Shown here: positions 35,036-43,470 of the stretch, in pieces | Layout of the letters: the number at the start of each line of letters is the position of its first letter | Numbering within the stretch: position 1 is the first letter of the stretch | Assembly: GCA_016025055.1 (NCBI GenBank) | Contig: CP065590.1 | Span: 434,001 to 498,000 of the forward strand | DNA: 64,000 nt | DNA from: Chryseobacterium indologenes | GTDB lineage: Bacteria > Bacteroidota > Bacteroidia > Flavobacteriales > Weeksellaceae | Direction: 5' to 3' | Made by a program: the position numbers and the translations under genes | Notes under the pieces: model-generated | Database searches by the model: none | Told to the model about the DNA's origin: nothing | Seen by the model: the letters and a program-made list of their open reading frames with translations, nothing else

Positions 35036-36963
35036 TTAGAACAATTTTGATTTTTCAGCACTGTTGAATTCTACGATTTTTCCGCTCTGCATGGTCATAT
35101 TTTCCAGCTCGCTGAACATGGATATTTCTCCTGCAATTTCATGAGAGGTTTCGGATTGTCTTTTGAATTCTTTTTCTACCATTTCGGTTCTGGTATCCGA
35201 AGATTCCCTGATATCACCGGAAGCGGTTTGTACAATATCCTGTCCTGCTACAGAAATAATATCATCATTAGCATTGCTCGTAATACTGTTTCCGGCTCCG
35301 ATTGAAATTTCTTTTCCGGCTGTAATATTGATATTTTCTCCGGCATTCAATGTAAAATTCTTCGGGGCCTTCATATCAATATTTCCTTTACCATCCATGA
35401 AGTATACGTTTCCGCTTGGGTCAAGAATTTTCACACTTCCTTCTTCATCATTCATTAAAATCCTGATTCCGCTTCTGGTTTGTATCGATTTTAAATGGTT
35501 ATTGATGCCACCTCCCAAAGCAACTCCTCCATGGAACATTCCTCCCATGACAAAAGGTCTGTCGGGATGGCTGTGCACGAAGTTTACCATGACCTGATCT
35601 CCTACTTCAGGAATAGCCACATATCCTCTGTTTTGGGTAATCTGGTCTGTACCCCCGCATCGGGGCTCATCATCCTGATAAAATGAGTGGTATCATTAGT
35701 TTGCCAGTCAAATCTTACCTGAATCCTTCCCTGCTTTTCAGGGTCTGTATTTGAAATTACGGTTGCCGTCTGCGGCTCGGCTTTAGGAACGGTATATTCT
35801 GGTCTGGGAAGGAAGCCTGTATCTGCAGCAATTCCGACAAAGCTTCCGTGATAATGGCCTATGGTATCAATTTCATGTTCCGACTCCGTAATCATGATTC
35901 TGGTAAAATAAGAAGTCTCATTGGAATCCGGTTTACGCATCTGCATATCTACGACACAACCCGGGTGCAGAAAAGGAACGGTTGTATTTCCTGAAACGGA
36001 AAAAACATTTACCGCTTCACTTCCTGAAGCACTTTTCTGTGAATATTCTACGTCAAGATGAGTAGAAGCTTTTATAGGAGCAACCTGTAATGCCGGTGTC
36101 TTATAAATAGAATCGTTATGGCTGTAAGCTGTCTTCGCAAGATCCCCCACATGTTTGATGGGTGTTGATCCGGAAGTTAGTTTTTCATTTTTATGACTGT
36201 TGTAACCGTAAAATTGTGGTCTGGTATGCACTGCTTTTAATTCAACCTTGATATCATTGGCACTGCTTCCGTAGGTTAAGATGATGGGTTTGTTCTGGGG
36301 AGGGAGTTTTCCGAAATGTACTACTTCGCCATCATAATAAAACTGTTCTCCGTATGCTTCCGCCATTCTTGCCAGATAATTATAATGCGTTTCATCATAC
36401 TGGCTGCTGTAGATGATCTGTGAAAAATTATTAGCATCAACTCTTACGTCAAAACGGTTCTTATCTATTCCTTGTTTGATGACTTCTTCTGCAATAATTC
36501 CCATGTTGACGGGCTGATTTCCCCCAAAGCTCTGAATATGCGGAGCTCCGTCAAGAAGGATGGTGGGGCTGCTTCCGGTGAGTACGATATTTCCCAGGCT
36601 CATTTTTTCCTGACTGAATCCGACACCTGTAATGACTCCCACAAAAGTCCTTTCCGGACTGTTGTCGACATCTTTATAAGAAATAATGGCTGTGAGACGT
36701 TTTCCAAGAAATTTATTAGCATCTTCCAATGAATGGGTTTGCCTTTCTCCCAAGGTATCATGTGCCAAGGTGAGCGTAAACTCATGATGGCGTTTTGTAC
36801 TTTGCTTAAGTTTAAAGTGTTTGTAATATTTGATCATCTTTCCCTCTATTACAAGAGAGAGTTTTACCAATCGGTTGATTCCTGTATGATGATTTTCAGA
36901 TATACCGTCTGCATTTTGCGTCGGACGGAAAGTCCCCGCTTGATTCCCAGGCATGATTGACAT
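35036..36963 (-). pseudogene. vgrG: Type VI spike protein VgrG (TssI), one-base frameshift
   Basis: The N-terminal reading (36963 to about 35650) has the VgrG gp27-like region (LVKLSLVIEG, RTFVGVITGVGF, YDETHYNYLARMAEAYGEQF) and ends in a wrong frame after MMSPDAG. The second frame carries the gp5-like OB fold and spike repeats (VAIPEVGDQVMVNFVHSHPD, GRPFVMGG-type, NINITAGKEISIGAGNSI). Adding one G to the five-G run at 35652-35656 joins them as MSPDAGGTDQITQNRGYVAI, the expected family sequence of about 640 residues. Could be a sequencing error, a real null allele or a slippage-prone site. It follows hcp on the same strand. Confidence 0.85.
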
Positions 36964-37049
36964 ATTGTGTAGTGATTTGTTAGGTTTTTAATTTTTTGAA
37001 GAATTTTAAACGAATAAAAATCCGGCAGATAATGACTTTCCAACAGGTA

Positions 37050-37081
37050 AAAAAAGACCGTCTTGTAAGGACAGTCTTTTA
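37050..37081 (-). terminator. Terminator after hcp
   Basis: On the minus strand AAAAGACTGTC pairs with GACGGTCTTTT (7 + 3 bp with one mismatch) and a T tract follows. It should reduce read-through from hcp into vgrG, consistent with excess Hcp. Confidence 0.7.
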
Positions 37082-37100
37082 ATATCTTGGAATGAAAGAC

Positions 37101-37505
37101 CTAGCTCATTGGCCAAAGTCCTTCATAGAATGAGTTTCCGTAACTAATGCTTTCTGCACTTACTACAAAGCTGATCAGCATATTATTGCTGTCTAATGCA
37201 TCAAAATCTACTTCATGCTGGATAACGTACCCGTTTTCCCATTTTAAAGTGATCAATGTACCTTCTTCGTGAGATTTGTTGAAATTGATTTCTCCTGTTG
37301 TAGGCTTGTATTTGCTGTTTAGTAAGCTTTCCAAAACATCAGATTTTTCTGTTGCTTCGATGGTTACTTTAATCAGTGCGTTTGACGGATCAGAGGCTAC
37401 ACGTCCTGAAACATCTGTAGCTCTTGATACACTGTAATTAAGCTTTAATAATTTTTGTCCCTCACCTCCATTGAATTTTAAGATTCCTCTTGAATTTCCT
37501 GCCAT
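37101..37505 (-). CDS. tssD: Type VI secretion tube protein Hcp (TssD), Bacteroidota type
   Basis: 134 residues matching the type iii Hcp of Bacteroidota: MAGNSRGILKFNGGEGQKLL, then VSRATDVSGRVASDPSNALI and the final SYGNSFYEGLWPM. Hcp hexamers stack into the inner tube that is ejected with the VgrG spike. It has its own TATCTTTG box 55 bases upstream. A hairpin follows it. Confidence 0.93.
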   Translation of the reverse strand: MAGNSRGILKFNGGEGQKLLKLNYSVSRATDVSGRVASDPSNALIKVTIEATEKSDVLESLLNSKYKPTTGEINFNKSHEEGTLITLKWENGYVIQHEVDFDALDSNNMLISFVVSAESISYGNSFYEGLWPMS

Positions 37506-37559
37506 ATTCTTACATTTTATTCTTTACTATATATTGTCCCTATAAGGTTTAATATAAAC

Positions 37560-37567
37560 AAAGATAG
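37560..37567 (-). promoter_or_regulatory. -7 box upstream of hcp
   Basis: Minus strand TATCTTTG, an exact TAnnTTTG match, 54 bases before the hcp start, implying a short 5' leader. Confidence 0.5.
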
Positions 37568-37681
37568 ACTTCATGTTCTAAACTGAAAAATTTTCGAGCA
37601 AGAGTTTCAGAAATTGTAGTAATTCTACGACTTTCAAATATCGGATATTATTATAAAAATCATAACCGACAGGTTTCTTTA

Positions 37682-37972
37682 TCAGGTCTGTAAAAAAACA
37701 TGTTTATACACATATGATCCTATAATGATCGTAAGATTGATGATAAGCAGGGCCATCAGTACAGGTCCATATTTTCTTTTCCTGTCTATAAAACTTATCC
37801 CAAGAATAAATAAAAACAACAATATGGTATATACTGCCGGATACATCTGAAACGCTTCTGAAAATTCCCCTTCAAATACGAGAACAACAGCTCTCTGCGC
37901 ACCGCATCCGGGACATTCTACGCCCAGAAATCTTTTACTGGGACAAGTCAGCATGAAGTCATCAATATTCAT
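37682..37972 (-). CDS. DUF2752 membrane protein
   Basis: 96 residues from the ATG at 37972. The frame extends upstream into the old yellow enzyme gene but this start suits the family. The DUF2752 signature is LTCPSKRFLGVECPGCGAQRAVVLVFEG, held within CPSKRFLG and ECPGCGAQRA, followed by two transmembrane helices (about 41-58 and 65-85). The CPGCG pair hints at a metal or redox site at the membrane. Function unknown. Confidence 0.85.
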   Translation of the reverse strand: MNIDDFMLTCPSKRFLGVECPGCGAQRAVVLVFEGEFSEAFQMYPAVYTILLFLFILGISFIDRKRKYGPVLMALLIINLTIIIGSYVYKHVFLQT

Positions 37973-38000
37973 TTTTCGGAAATGTTGGGATGATTTGATA

Positions 38001-39053
38001 TTACGTTGAAATCTTTGCTCTGGTGTATTGATGAGGGAAGAAGCAGTCTTCATTCATTTCAAACGATCCCTGAACGGCGATATAGGGATTTCTTAAAATC
38101 TCTCTGGCAATAAAAATAAGATCTGCATCTCCGTTTTGAAGAATTTTCTCCGCCTGATCAATCTCTGTGATAAGACCTACGGCGCCTGTTTTCACAGAAG
38201 CTTCGTTTTTTACCTGAGACGAAAAAGGAACCTGATACCCGTCAAAAACAGAAATCTTCGCTCCATGGATATTTCCACCACTGGAAACATCTACCAGATC
38301 AACACCATGCTCTTTAAGCACTTTTGCCAGAGCCACGCTGCTTTCGATATCCCATCCGTTTTCGGCATATTCCGTTCCGGAAATACGTACAAAAAGTGCG
38401 GTATTTTCGTTTAATACTTCATTAACGGCATCTACGATTTCGATTAAAAACCTGATTCTGTTTTCAAAACTTCCTCCGTACTCATCCGTTCTGATATTGG
38501 AAAGCGGTGACAGAAACTGGTGAATCAGATAACCATGTGCTCCATGAATTTCAATGACATCAAATCCTGCTTTAACTGCTCTTTTGGCCGCTTCTTTAAA
38601 ATTCTGAACCTGTTCTTTTACCTCACCGGTAGTCAAAGCATGCGGAATTCTTTCCGAAGGATGATATGGAATGGAACTGGGTGCAACGGTTTCCCAACCT
38701 TCTTCTACTGAAATCTGTTTATTATTCCAGGTAGATCCTTTTCTTCCTGCATGAGCTAACTGAATGCCTATTTTACTTTCAGAATTTTCATGCACGAAGT
38801 TGGCAATTCGTTGTAGTTTTTCAGCCTGTTGATCATTCCAGATTCCCATGCAGTGATTGGTAATCCTCCCTTTGGGTTCTACGCCTGTTGCTTCTACCAC
38901 GATCAGACCTGTTCCTCCCTGTGCCCTGCTTCCGTAGTGTACAAAATGAAAGTCATTGGCCATCCCGTTTTCACATGAATACATGCACATTGGAGACATT
39001 ACCCATCGGTTTTTGAGCTCAATATTTCTGAATTTTATTGGTGTATATAGCAT
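38001..39053 (-). CDS. Old yellow enzyme, YqjM/NamA-like NADH:flavin oxidoreductase
   Basis: 350 residues, FMN-binding TIM barrel. Motifs: TPIKFRNIELKNRWVMSPM with the YqjM-type cysteine in MCMYSCENG, IGIQLAHAGRKGS, the active-site FDVIEIHGAHGYLIHQFLSP and the C-terminal phosphate-binding VGLITEIDQAEKI with DLIFIAREILRNPY. Reduces activated alkenes or nitro compounds with NADPH. The DUF2752 gene follows by 28 bases. Confidence 0.92.
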   Translation of the reverse strand: MLYTPIKFRNIELKNRWVMSPMCMYSCENGMANDFHFVHYGSRAQGGTGLIVVEATGVEPKGRITNHCMGIWNDQQAEKLQRIANFVHENSESKIGIQLAHAGRKGSTWNNKQISVEEGWETVAPSSIPYHPSERIPHALTTGEVKEQVQNFKEAAKRAVKAGFDVIEIHGAHGYLIHQFLSPLSNIRTDEYGGSFENRIRFLIEIVDAVNEVLNENTALFVRISGTEYAENGWDIESSVALAKVLKEHGVDLVDVSSGGNIHGAKISVFDGYQVPFSSQVKNEASVKTGAVGLITEIDQAEKILQNGDADLIFIAREILRNPYIAVQGSFEMNEDCFFPHQYTRAKIST

Positions 39054-39153
39054 TTTTATTATTTTAAAAATTAGAATTTGCGGGAAGAAGAATAAATATT
39101 GCCCACCTCATTAAAAAGAAGTAATTTTACCCCCCTTTTTTAGTCGACAATAT

Positions 39154-39635
39154 ATGAAAAAGACATACAGATCAGTTACGAATACTTTAAAAATAGCAGC
39201 GAACTGAGCGATATAGAGAAAAAATTATTTGAAAGAGCCAAAGAAGCTCGTGAGATGGCCTATGCTCCGTATTCTCAGTTTCTGGTGGGATGTTCTGTTT
39301 TGCTGGAAAACGGAGAAATCTATTCCGGGAATAATCAGGAAAATGCGGCGTATCCGTCCGGTCTTTGTGCTGAGAGAACTACCCTTTTCTGGGTGGCAGC
39401 GAATTTTCCTAATGTGAAAATAGAAAAGATTTTCGTCGTGGGTGGCCCGAAAGAATTCCATGAAAGCAACCCTCCGATTCCTCCATGTGGAGCTTGCCGT
39501 CAAAGCCTTATAGAATACGAAACCAAACAGAACGAAAATATAGACCTTTATTTCTCCAGCATGAATGAAGAAGTAGTGAAGGTTCATGCCGTGAAGGATT
39601 TGTTACCTTTTTACTTTGACTCTACCTTTTTGTAA
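39154..39635 (+). pseudogene. cdd: Cytidine deaminase, one-base frameshift near the start
   Basis: From the ATG at 39154 the frame stops after 17 codons. One extra A in the five-A run at 39157-39161 gives MKKDIQISYEYFKN, running straight into the deaminase body. That body has YAPYSQFLVGCSVLLENGE, the catalytic CAERTTLFWVAA (zinc Cys, Glu) and PPCGACRQSLIEY (zinc Cys pair). The corrected length is about 160 residues, right for Flavobacteriia Cdd, which deaminates cytidine and deoxycytidine for pyrimidine salvage. Internal starts such as 39255 would lose the first helices. Confidence 0.85.
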
Positions 39636-39706
39636 AAAATAAGAAAGTAAATTTTATGAACAAATAACTAGTGGCTTTATATTAACCACAGAATTTTTGT
39701 TTTGAT

Positions 39707-39751
39707 ATGGGATCAGCTAAAGATCTTAAAAATCGTATTGATAATATTTAG
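39707..39751 (+). other. 14-codon open frame ahead of a terminator
   Basis: ATG at 39707 to TAG at 39749-39751 encodes MGSAKDLKNRIDNI. It lies just upstream of a good terminator and after an AT-rich stretch. It could be a micropeptide, the remnant of a longer gene, or chance. Part of the 446-base gap 39636-40081, which otherwise holds a terminator and a long hairpin. Confidence 0.25.
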
Positions 39752-39756
39752 TTTAC

Positions 39757-39788
39757 AACCTGTAGTAATGAATGCTACAGGTTTTTTA
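39757..39788 (+). terminator. Terminator downstream of cdd
   Basis: AACCTGTAG (39757-39765) pairs perfectly with CTACAGGTT (39775-39783) around a 9-base loop, followed by a T run. Confidence 0.75.
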
Positions 39789-39877
39789 TTGGTGTTGAAA
39801 AAAATGCAAAGATTTAATAAATAACAAACCCTTTTACAACACAATAAAATCAAAGGTTTTCGTAAGAATTTTTATAG

Positions 39878-39915
39878 CCACTCATTCACGAATGATTTTA
39901 TTCGTGCATGAGTGG
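39878..39915. repeat. Long intergenic inverted repeat
   Basis: Arms 39878-39893 and 39900-39915 pair over 16 bases with one mismatch (CCACTCAT and ACGAAT blocks) around a 6-base loop. No T tract follows, so it does not look like a standard terminator. The inner ATTCGTG/CACGAAT block may belong to an interspersed repeat family. Confidence 0.5.
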
Positions 39916-40081
39916 TAAACCAATAAAAACTCCCGATACTTTCTATTTACGGAATCTCCCAAATCTGCGAGAAAATAAAAAAAACCGACTTTACTGACTA
40001 AAAAAAGGATAACCAATGTGCACCACATAAAATAGGCTGTCTTATTTCTAAAACAACCTTATTACTTTTTTATATCATCAG

Positions 40082-40387
40082 TTAATCTTCTGTTTCCTCT
40101 TCGTCCTCATCTTCATATTGCTCCAGATAGTAACTGAAAGTGAAATCTTCTACTTCTTCCTCCGCATCTTCCAGCGTAGTCAACAAGTCTTCAAAAATTT
40201 CCAACTGATCTACTGTCATATTAACAAACTCAAGGTGAAGCGGCATCTCGAGATCTCCCGTAATGGTATCAAAAAGTGCATCAAGATTATCCCCAAAATG
40301 TTCAGAAAGTTTTATTTTTTCCTTTAGCTGGGCGTAAAAATCTTCGTAATCGCCTATGTCTGTAAAATCTATATATATTGTCTTCAT
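40082..40387 (-). CDS. Barstar-family RNase inhibitor
   Basis: 101 residues. The barstar fold is recognisable: IYIDFTDIGDYEDFYAQLKE, then the inhibitor helix region FGDNLDALFDTITGDLEMP (counterpart of the barstar YYGENLDALWD segment with the key Asp residues) and LHLEFVNM. An Asp/Glu-rich tail closes the protein. Barstars block the active site of barnase-like RNases, and one is encoded 0.7 kb upstream (41060-41572), making this its likely antidote. Confidence 0.88.
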   Translation of the reverse strand: MKTIYIDFTDIGDYEDFYAQLKEKIKLSEHFGDNLDALFDTITGDLEMPLHLEFVNMTVDQLEIFEDLLTTLEDAEEEVEDFTFSYYLEQYEDEDEEETED

Positions 40388-40389
40388 AT

Positions 40390-41001
40390 CTAATTAAATT
40401 TCCAATTTTTATCTATTAAAAAAGCTTTGCATGTATTGCAAAAATCGGTCTCCTCATTGGTAGGATTTTTACCTTCTGCATCTCTCATAAAGCACATCTT
40501 CCTAGGGCAATGTGGCAGCCCTTGTGTATGTCCAAGCTCATGGATGGCTATTTTATAAAATTGTTCATTCGCATTCTCTTTACTGAGTCTGAATTTGGAT
40601 GCTACACAGGCTTTTCCAGGTCTATACCCTAATCCCATAATTCCAAAATCTTTTATTTTCCCTCTGGTTGCACTTATATCTTTTGAGGTTAAACCAATCG
40701 TAACAAATCCATCTTTTGTTCTTTTATTCAAAAATTTAATGATTGAATCAGCCCTGTATCTATTTCTCTCTTTATAATAAGTATTCTTAGGAAAATCTAT
40801 AGCCTCAAGAACCTGTACATTTGGGTAAACTTTTTTAATACCTTCTGTAACCGTTAACAAACTTTGAGAACTGACATCCTTAAAAGGTTGAATAAGTATA
40901 GTTATGAACTGTTTTTGCTCAATCTTCACTGTTTTATGTTTCTCTTTACATGAAATCATCAGAAGAAAAACCATAAGAAGATAAAAACTATAATTTTTCA
41001 A
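40390..41001 (-). CDS. Archaemetzincin-like metalloprotease lipoprotein
   Basis: 203 residues with a lipoprotein signal (MVFLLMISC). The archaemetzincin zinc site is complete: HELGHTQGLPHC (His154, Glu155, His158, His164) followed by CxxxxCxM (Cys165, Cys170, Met172) and a distal CNTC (188-191). It is probably an envelope zinc peptidase. It starts 58 bases after the barnase-like gene and ends 2 bases before the barstar gene, so the three are probably one transcript. Confidence 0.88.
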   Translation of the reverse strand: MKNYSFYLLMVFLLMISCKEKHKTVKIEQKQFITILIQPFKDVSSQSLLTVTEGIKKVYPNVQVLEAIDFPKNTYYKERNRYRADSIIKFLNKRTKDGFVTIGLTSKDISATRGKIKDFGIMGLGYRPGKACVASKFRLSKENANEQFYKIAIHELGHTQGLPHCPRKMCFMRDAEGKNPTNEETDFCNTCKAFLIDKNWKFN

Positions 41002-41059
41002 AATTAACTATTTAAAATAACTTATCAGGAATATCGGCTTTGTGACGAACGCAATGACA

Positions 41060-41572
41060 TTATTGTTTATCAAAACTCTTATAATGATTTTTGGTAAGAT
41101 AAACGTCTCCGCTTCTGGTAAAAATAATTCTGTCTGCCTGCCTGTTGCCGCAATGGTAATTCACATCCGCTTCAAAGTACTTTTCTCCATCCGGTAACCT
41201 TCCTTCACGGTTACCAAATTTATCTCCTCCAATAGCTTTTCCCGGGAGTACATCGCAAAGATTTCCTTTTGAAGGATTCCAGCCTTGTTTCCTGGCTTCA
41301 TTTTTTGTGATATAATAGTCCGGTAATCTGTGATTTTGTTTAACATAACTGATAACGGTTCTTTCTTCCGTCAGTTTTTCAATGGGATCTTGACTTGCTG
41401 TATTTCCGACATTCAATTGATTTTCTGCAGAAGTACTTCCGTAGCTTACATTTTCTGTTTTTGCTATGTTTGCATCTCCTTTGTCAATAAAATTCTTGTA
41501 AATATACATCACTGACATCCCGAAAAGAAGTCCTAAACAGATGAAGAATACGGCTCTTATTTTACCATTCAT
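41060..41572 (-). CDS. Membrane-anchored barnase-like ribonuclease
   Basis: 170 residues from the ATG at 41572. The open frame upstream overlaps nadE and has no leader. A hydrophobic anchor or uncleaved signal is at residues 6-25, with a Ser/Asn-rich linker to residue 65. The C-terminal 100 residues align with barnase: HRLPDYYITKNEARKQGWNPSKGNL, shown by LPDYYITKNEA and GWNPSKGNL, the catalytic glutamate in FEADVNY (Glu134), the arginine in QADRIIF (Arg148) and the histidine in KNHYKSF (His163). It cleaves RNA. A barstar homologue lies two genes downstream. Confidence 0.9.
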   Translation of the reverse strand: MNGKIRAVFFICLGLLFGMSVMYIYKNFIDKGDANIAKTENVSYGSTSAENQLNVGNTASQDPIEKLTEERTVISYVKQNHRLPDYYITKNEARKQGWNPSKGNLCDVLPGKAIGGDKFGNREGRLPDGEKYFEADVNYHCGNRQADRIIFTRSGDVYLTKNHYKSFDKQ

Positions 41573-41600
41573 AGTATTTTTATTAATATAACAATTTAAC

Positions 41601-42392
41601 CTAGTTTCTCCATTCTTCAGGAATATCACAAATCGGAATAGGTTCCATTTTGTGTTTTGCGGCTTTATGCATTCTGTCAAAGATCAGGAATACTTCTTTA
41701 TCTCTGCCTTCATAGTCGTCAGCTGTTTTGGTTCCGTATTCTTTCTGAATCTTTTCAAGTTCAGGATACGTGGCTCCGATCTGCTGTTCATCAGTTCTGT
41801 CTACATCCCAAAGTCCGTCTGTAGGAATAGCTTCCTGAATACTTTTGATAAGGTTCAATCCTTTCGCCAGGGTATACACTTCAGTTTTATAAAGGTCTGC
41901 AATTGGAGAAACATCTACTCCACCGTCTCCATATTTTGTATAGAAACCGATTCCGAAATCTTCTACTTTATTTCCTGTGCCACATACCAAAAGACCGTTC
42001 AGCTGGCCATAGTAGTACAGCGTAAGCATTCTTAAACGGGATCTTGTATTGGCAAAAGCCAGTTTTTCGTTGGGATACAGATCATCCTGCACATTAAATG
42101 TTTTATACAGTTCCTCGAAAGCAGGTGTAAGATCTACAGACATGATTTCAACATTGGAAAATTTTGATTTAAGATCATTCATATGGTCTTTCGCTCGGTC
42201 TACCTGATCGGCTTTCTGACGGATCGGCATTTCAATGAGCAGGGTTTTCAATCCTGTCATGGCCGCCAATGTGGAAACCACTCCTGAATCTACACCTCCT
42301 GAAACGCCTATTACATAACCGTTAACTCTGGCTTTTGTTGCATACTCTTTTAACCAGTCTACAATATGATCTATTACTTTTTGTGTCTGCAT
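41601..42392 (-). CDS. nadE: NAD synthetase
   Basis: 263 residues, the ammonia-dependent short form. Motifs: the ATP P-loop GVSGGVDSGVVSTLA (about 28-42), NTRSRLRMLTLYYYGQ, GTGNKVEDFGIGFYTKYGDGGVDV and PIADLYKTEVY. Forms NAD from nicotinate adenine dinucleotide, ATP and ammonia. It precedes the barnase-like gene by 28 bases. Confidence 0.96.
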   Translation of the reverse strand: MQTQKVIDHIVDWLKEYATKARVNGYVIGVSGGVDSGVVSTLAAMTGLKTLLIEMPIRQKADQVDRAKDHMNDLKSKFSNVEIMSVDLTPAFEELYKTFNVQDDLYPNEKLAFANTRSRLRMLTLYYYGQLNGLLVCGTGNKVEDFGIGFYTKYGDGGVDVSPIADLYKTEVYTLAKGLNLIKSIQEAIPTDGLWDVDRTDEQQIGATYPELEKIQKEYGTKTADDYEGRDKEVFLIFDRMHKAAKHKMEPIPICDIPEEWRN

Positions 42393-42403
42393 TATTTATA
42401 TTT

Positions 42404-42934
42404 TTAATCTATACCAAATTCTTTAGGGTATTTCACCACCCCTTTTACATTTTTTAGTCCGTCTTTTACCAGCTCTATAGCCATTCCATTTTCTTCGGGA
42501 ATTTCAAACGGAAAAGAAATCCCAAAATTACTTGTTTTTTCGTAACCAAACTTCGGATAATATTTTTCGTGCCCAAGAAGGATCACCGATTGATATCCTA
42601 ATTCCCTGGCTATATGGTGTCCATGAAGGATAAGCTGGCTTCCGATTCCCTGATTCTGAAAGTCCGGCTTAACCGATACGGGAGCTAATGCCAGTGATTC
42701 AAAAGATTCTGAAGCATTTTCAATCCTGATTTTTGTAAACAGAATATGACCCGCAATTTCTCCGTCATCATCCTCCATTACCAATGATAATTCTGGAATG
42801 AATGCATCGGAAACTCTTAATTTTTCTACCAAAAACTGTTCCTGATGGTCACTATGCTCCATATTTCTGAATGCTTCTTCTATAAGTTGAAACACGCTTT
42901 CGTGATCATTTTCTTCTTCCTGTCTGATCCTCAT
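42404..42934 (-). CDS. GNAT N-acetyltransferase
   Basis: 176 residues, YhbS-like. The acetyl-CoA loop is VKPDFQNQGIGSQLI (about 97-111) followed by ILLGHEKYYPKFGYEK. Substrate unknown. Two bases or so separate it from the neighbouring GNAT gene, and it precedes nadE. Confidence 0.85.
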   Translation of the reverse strand: MRIRQEEENDHESVFQLIEEAFRNMEHSDHQEQFLVEKLRVSDAFIPELSLVMEDDDGEIAGHILFTKIRIENASESFESLALAPVSVKPDFQNQGIGSQLILHGHHIARELGYQSVILLGHEKYYPKFGYEKTSNFGISFPFEIPEENGMAIELVKDGLKNVKGVVKYPKEFGID

Positions 42935-42937
42935 GGT

Positions 42938-43462
42938 CTATGCAATATATTTTTCACGTTTCAGTTCGTACCAGAGACAAGGTATTCCCGAATCTTCAAA
43001 CTCTCCTGTATTTTCAAAGCCAAGCTTTCTCAATATATGGTTGGAACCTGTATTTCCGGCATCTGCATAAGCATAAATAGTATCGGCACCCAATTCGTTA
43101 AAACCGTACTCAAGAGCAGCCCGTGCAGTTTCCATGGCATATCCTTTACCCCAGAACTCAGGGATAAAACGATAGCCGAGATCCAGAGTGTTCACATGCC
43201 CGTTGATGGGTTGTTTTAATAATTTCAGGCCGCTCCACCCTATCATCAGGCCACTTTCTTTTTCGATTACAGCTAGTCTTCCTACTCCGTTTTCGTCGTA
43301 TTGCTTCTGAATCATTTTGATGGCTTCTTTTGATTCTTCAAGACTTGTCACGGGCTTACCAAGATATTTCATGACCTCAGGATCGGAATCCATCAGAAAC
43401 ATTCTTTCACAATCGGTCTCCTCAAGTTTTCTTAAAATCAATCTTTCTGTTTCTATTATCAT
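42938..43462 (-). CDS. RimJ/RimL-type GNAT acetyltransferase
   Basis: 174 residues. It opens IIETERLILRKLEETDCERMF and carries the acetyl-CoA motif LGYRFIPEFWGKGYAMETA with HILRKLGFENTG at the end. Acetylates small molecules or protein N-termini. Substrate unknown. Three-base gap to the next GNAT gene on the same strand. Confidence 0.85.
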   Translation of the reverse strand: MIIETERLILRKLEETDCERMFLMDSDPEVMKYLGKPVTSLEESKEAIKMIQKQYDENGVGRLAVIEKESGLMIGWSGLKLLKQPINGHVNTLDLGYRFIPEFWGKGYAMETARAALEYGFNELGADTIYAYADAGNTGSNHILRKLGFENTGEFEDSGIPCLWYELKREKYIA

Positions 43463-43470
43463 CGTATTTT

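Noticed and set aside
23910..37505. Possible complete type VI secretion apparatus
   Set aside because: Only Hcp, VgrG, PAAR-like and cargo-type genes are present. Sheath (TssB/C), baseplate and membrane-complex genes are absent from the window, so this is a cargo island or one end of a larger locus.
39878..39915. The 16-bp hairpin read as a terminator
   Set aside because: There is no T tract on either side, and the cdd terminator already lies upstream at 39757-39788.
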